In this document: one piece after another, positions 60,000-64,000 of the stretch
Layout: each line of letters opens with the position of its first letter
Position numbering within the stretch: position 1 is the first letter of the stretch
Origin: Larimichthys crocea
Taxonomy: Eukaryota; Chordata; Actinopteri; Sciaenidae
Length of the DNA stretch: 64,000 bases
Direction: 5' to 3'
NCBI RefSeq assembly: GCF_000972845.2
Contig: NC_040016.1
Span: 4,980,701 to 5,044,700, forward strand
The notes under the pieces: model-generated
Told to the model about the DNA's origin: nothing
What the model saw: the letters and a program-made list of their open reading frames with translations, nothing else
The model's database searches: none
Made by a program: the position numbers and the translations under genes

Positions 60000-60083
60000 G
60001 AGTCAGCCTAACATTCAAAATATTGGTATATAATTTATATAGAGTCAGCCTAACATTCAAAATATTGGTATATAATTTATATA
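60000..60083. repeat. Perfect 42-bp tandem duplication
   Basis: Two identical 42-bp units, 60000-60041 and 60042-60083, each beginning GAGTCAGCCTAACATTCAAA. Perfect identity indicates a recent event or an assembly artefact. Confidence 0.95.
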
Positions 60084-62570
60084 CTGGACTAAGAAGGCAG
60101 ATTTTTTGGTTATTAAGAGGTATTCTTGGATCATTCTTGATTTGATTGTTGATTTTGGAATGAGTTTGAAGAGTTTGACTCCAGATGAAGGAATACTTTC
60201 ATTTCTCCAGCTTGTTCCATTTACTTCAGACAAATTCTGTAGGTATTTTATGCAGTCTCCTGGCTTCCAGTGTATTGTTTTTTTTTTTTAGGATTATTGA
60301 TTTGCCAGTAATCAAATGTTAATTACTGTCCTCTTTACTGTGCTTTTGGGAATTAAGAGAGCTTAATTGTCATTTACTCAAAGGATCATTTACACCTTGA
60401 AAGTTTCCTTTCATGCAGTTTCCTCTCATTCCACATCCTTTGAAGGTGGAACTTCGAGTATGGCTTGGAGCCCTTACTTTGAATTCAATTAACAGAAAAT
60501 TAAGCAGAACTTATTATGTCATCTATCGACACTAGTCTGTGTACATTTACAAGTTTCAAGCACCACATATTAGAGGACAGAAAATTCTCAGGAAAAGTTC
60601 TAGATCTTCGTTTTGTTTGAATGACTGATGTTTCCTCCCTTGCTTGAACACTAACCTCACAATTTCATCAATAAGGAGTGATCAGGTGAGGGCCATCTTT
60701 TCCCAATGAGATCAATACAGGTTGGATCATTCATAAATACAGTCATGTAAGGTATTTACTTTAAAATCAACACAAGACTCCAGACAGTCATGAGCTGTTA
60801 TTGTTTGAGAAAATTATTCAACAGTTAAATCAGAATAAGCATTCATAAATAAACTGCCATATGATTTAAAGTTCACCAGTATTATTCCTTACTTATGTAC
60901 AAACTGCCACTTAAGCATAATAAAACAACAGAAAGGTAATATAAGTGGTGGAGGAAACTATACAATTTCATAACATAACATAACGTTAGCAGAGTTAACA
61001 GCATTGGAGGCTTACATATCAAAGTAACCCCAGAAAATAATTCGACCTTTCAAACGCCTCATTAACAGTACGCTTAGTCACAATCACAACAATAAACTGA
61101 GTTACAACATTGGTGCTAGCAAATGAAATATTCATCATTAAGCCATCACAGGCATCCAAACTTAGCTGCAGTGTTAGAAAGAGGTAGAGCTAACAACTAC
61201 TGGGCCACAGGCTACTTCACTAACTTAAACTCGCACAAAATACCTCCATGTAACACAAACTGGAATAAATAATCAACTCACGAAACAGACTTTGGGACTG
61301 TAACACTGGAATATACATCTGAACATAAATATTTGCTCTCTACGTGCTACAGTTACTAGGGTTTTTTCTTTTATATTAATGTTTGCTGTTTAGGTTGGTA
61401 ATCTCTTTTCTGGTCTCTTTCTAAATAACAGTTTCTTAATAAGTCTGTTTGGGCTGGGCATGGCACACTAATAAAAATCAACATTATTTATTTATTTGTA
61501 ACACTTGCGAATTGTACTTTCATGATATGTCCTATTCGTTAAAAATATCATTCTATATCTGAACGCACTGTGTAGTTGAAATTGCACTTCAGTGTCACAA
61601 TGTTTCTGTTTTTTTAGCAGCAATTGTGTGCATTTTATACTCTAATGGAGTTCAGTAAAAAGGCTTCAGTCCAGTGTTACAGCTTCATGAGCAGACATTA
61701 AGATAGCTAAAGATTTTAAAACTGTTTCCACATTATAATTTTATAGCAACAATTTGATCAGGGTAAGTGGTGTGTGCTTCTATAACACAATAGTGCCTGT
61801 TGAGTGATATACAGGAAGGTTTATAGGGGCCAGGTCAATACAAACAATTTAGCTTGATCAAAACCTGTGTGACCATAAAGCCAGTATATTTGCCATACAG
61901 AATACATCATAGCCTCTGCTGTGCCAGTGAAGGCAAAATCATTCATGAGATTTAGTTTCAGATTACTACAAATACGTTAACTGGTTGTTCCACCATGACC
62001 TTTAACCTACACATAAAACTGATGTGTCTTCATTTTTTGAAAATATGTTCAGAAATCCAGTCTTGGATTGGATGAACGAGTGGATGAAAGTGGTTGGCTG
62101 ACAGCCCTGCTGAGGTTTGCTCTGCTCAGTGTCAGCCAGTGGACTCTCTGAGTCTCTGAGGTAAAACCATCTGAAACAATGACAGCCCCTCCCCCCCTCT
62201 AGCTTCATCTATCAGAGGCTTGACACAGGTCGGAGAGATTGATCTCTCTTTCACATGGGCCTGACACCCCCCGAGCTCTAGCGAGGCTTGTTTAACAAAC
62301 GCCACCCTCTCTGCCAATAAAAAGCACCTTTTTCCCCCCCTAAGGCATCTCACAGGGCAGTGCTTGGTGTATATATTAGCCATAACTTTTCTTTAAAGCG
62401 GAATTTATAGACCCCACAGTGGGGATATATGACAGACCATGGTGAATTAATTATTCCAAAACAATTTGATATATCTGATTATTAATTCTGGGACACGAAC
62501 CCGCGTAGAGCAGAGACTGCTTGTAAAGGTTGGATTTATCATGTTGACATTTTGCTACAGCCAGTGCTCA
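60084..62570. other. Gene-free flanking sequence
   Basis: AT-rich, with possible decayed DNA-transposon sequence at about 60950-61270 (AACATAACGTTAGCAGAG), not firm. A lone GGGTTCGTGTCCC on the minus strand near 62495 resembles a tRNA B box but has no tRNA around it. Confidence 0.35.
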
Positions 62571-62610
62571 GCTCTCTCTCTCTCTCTGTCTCTCTGTCTC
62601 CCTCTCTCTC
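62571..62610. repeat. CT-rich microsatellite
   Basis: Interrupted CT repeat with GTCT interruptions. Confidence 0.85.
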
Positions 62611-63476
62611 ATATACAGTGTACAGTGCAGTTGTTCAAAGCTCTGCCCTGCATTTTTTTCCCCCTGCTGCACAAAGTGGCAGAACACAAATATGCCCTTT
62701 TCATCTGTCTTCTGCCTCTTTCTCAATGAGAAAGCTACGGATGTTTTAGTAAGAGATTACAGCGAGCACACAAACATATTGCTCGCACACACCGGCTGTT
62801 GACAAGCGTTCTCTCTACTGGTGTGCCATGCATGGCGGAGCACACAAATGAAAGGTCAGGCCCATCAACATCCATCTCCCCCTCAAACGGCAGAGACACC
62901 AGCCTAATCCAGCTGTACGCACAAACAACAAAGACGCAAGGAAGGAAGAACTCCAGTAGATGCATCAATCTGAAAGCATTAGAGAAGGTTAAGCCCCTCA
63001 GTTTGTTCAGCAAGCACTCGACAGCAGCTATGCGGTCCCAGCTAAAATGCATACAACGGAACAAAGGAAAATGTTATCATTCAGGTTACATTCTGCTACA
63101 TTTAGAGGGTTACATTCACCGTGTGCAACACCGTCTACCCCTGTGAGCCTTGTACTGGTAACCTTATGGGAGTGCATACTGACCTGCTGAGCCATCAGAA
63201 GTAAAGAGCTGATCTCGACAAACCTTTGACAATGACTAAAAGCCAGGCCTGAGCTCCAGACCAAGCTTATGAACCTTGCATATACCAAACCACAGTTTGA
63301 AACAAAGCTCTGTGCAGTGCAATTCCCATGGATGCATTGCTGTACGATCCCCTTGAAAAACTTGGGTCCCCTTAGGTTGCTCTTCACAGCTGCCAGAGGT
63401 TCTGTGACTGGTAACATTTCCCGTTTGAGAGTCACAGAGCTCAATTAAAAGTAGACATGTCCTGACATATTTTATG
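62611..63476. other. Gene-free flanking sequence
   Basis: The longest open frames in the window overlap here on opposite strands (plus 62799-63146, 115 codons; minus 63444-63028, 138 codons). Neither shows a domain, signal peptide or flanking splice pattern I can recognise, so neither is called as a gene. Confidence 0.35.
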
Positions 63477-63564
63477 TTGGTGTCTGATCATTTTTTTCAT
63501 CAGTTTCTTGATACTGTATATTGGTGTCTGATCATTTTTTTCATCAGTTTCTTGATACTGTATA
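63477..63564. repeat. Perfect 44-bp tandem duplication
   Basis: Two identical 44-bp units, 63477-63520 and 63521-63564, each beginning TTGGTGTCTGATCATTTTTT. Recent, or an assembly artefact. Confidence 0.95.
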
Positions 63565-63739
63565 TCTGCAATTACCAAGTTTGTTCTCTCTTTTACATTA
63601 CAGCATACAGAGTCTGAACTTGGCAATAAATTATAATAATAAATAGTGAACTGGGTAAACCTTTAACATTTTGTATATTTATATTTATATAATGTGTGGG
63701 TCGTTATGAAAGGAAGCTTGGACCTGAGAGTATCACTTA

Positions 63740-63960
63740 CTTGCAAAAAGTCACTGAAAGAAATGGCTACAAACTGATTAAGAACGACATCAAAGAGACA
63801 CAAAACACCTACAGAGATAGTGAACGACCGCAAAGACACAAAAAACAACAAAAAAAAAGTGACACAATCCAACTACAAAGACAAGTAAACACAACTTTGG
63901 GACTCAAAACTACAAAGTGATGTAAAACACCTACAAAGAGACTCACAGTGACTACACATG
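63740..63960. repeat. Degenerate 20-21-bp minisatellite, second locus
   Basis: Imperfect units such as CATCAAAGAGACACAAAACA, CCGCAAAGACACAAAAAAC and CCTACAAAGAGACTCACAG. It shares the CTACAAAGAGACACAAAAC core with the array at 43.2 kb. It may continue past the right edge. Confidence 0.7.
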
Positions 63961-64000
63961 ACACTACACACAGGTCCATTTCAGCCGGGTGCTGTAGCAG

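Noticed and set aside
62480..62520. tRNA-like B box (minus strand GGGTTCGTGTCCC)
   Set aside because: No acceptor stem, anticodon arm or box A at the right distance.
63028..63444. 138-codon minus-strand open frame, overlapping a 115-codon plus-strand frame
   Set aside because: Overlapping frames on both strands without any domain; the sequence is merely stop-poor here.
1..64000. CRISPR arrays, operons, phage or plasmid systems
   Set aside because: The tandem repeats are microsatellites or 20-44-bp doublets without unique spacers, and the gene structure is split by introns, which fits a vertebrate nuclear genome.

Overview
This window looks like nuclear DNA from a bony fish, probably a percomorph. 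It is AT-rich and CpG-poor, carries many GT, CT and GAGGA microsatellites, and is dotted with worn interspersed repeats of kinds common in fish: tRNA-derived SINEs, hAT-like elements, terminal-inverted-repeat MITEs and LINE 3' ends. No prokaryotic gene organisation is present. No open frame exceeds 138 codons, and most short frames look like chance or repeat-derived openings.

One gene could be supported. On the minus strand, the first two coding exons of a classical-type cadherin lie at 16557-16504 and 15240-15129. Both have consensus splice sites and the lengths and phases expected of the family: 18 codons ending in phase 0, then 112 nt ending in phase 1. They encode a signal peptide and the start of the prodomain. 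The paralogue is not settled; R-cadherin (cdh4) or N-cadherin (cdh2) fits best, with T-cadherin (cdh13) as an alternative. A CpG-rich promoter/5'UTR zone covers about 16290-16830. Positions 1-15128 are read as the start of the large second intron, and the rest of the gene should lie to the left of base 1.

Region by region: 1-15.1 kb is cadherin intron 2 with microsatellites, a hAT-like relic near 2.0-2.5 kb and a repeat cluster at 12.3-12.8 kb. 15.1-16.8 kb holds exon 2, a 1.26-kb intron 1, exon 1 and the promoter. 16.8-64 kb is 5' flanking, apparently gene-free DNA. It holds two SINEs with clear target-site duplications (23.4 and 49.3 kb), a hAT MITE with an 8-bp target duplication (29.4 kb), six same-orientation copies of one MITE family (29.9, 38.0, 38.8, 46.9, 50.0, 51.3 kb), two LINE 3' ends (33.6 and 34.2 kb), a reverse-transcriptase fragment (59.7 kb), a perfect 30-bp-arm hairpin beside a CpG-rich patch (42.7 kb), two related 20-21-bp minisatellites (43.2 and 63.7 kb) and recent-looking 41-44-bp duplications.

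Several repeat-poor stretches (for example 35.9-36.4 and 56.7-57.4 kb) have homeodomain/SOX-like AT motifs and could be distal enhancers of the cadherin, but that needs comparative data. I found no undescribed biological system. The items most worth checking are the cadherin's identity and promoter, the 42.7-kb hairpin/CpG unit and the candidate conserved non-coding blocks.
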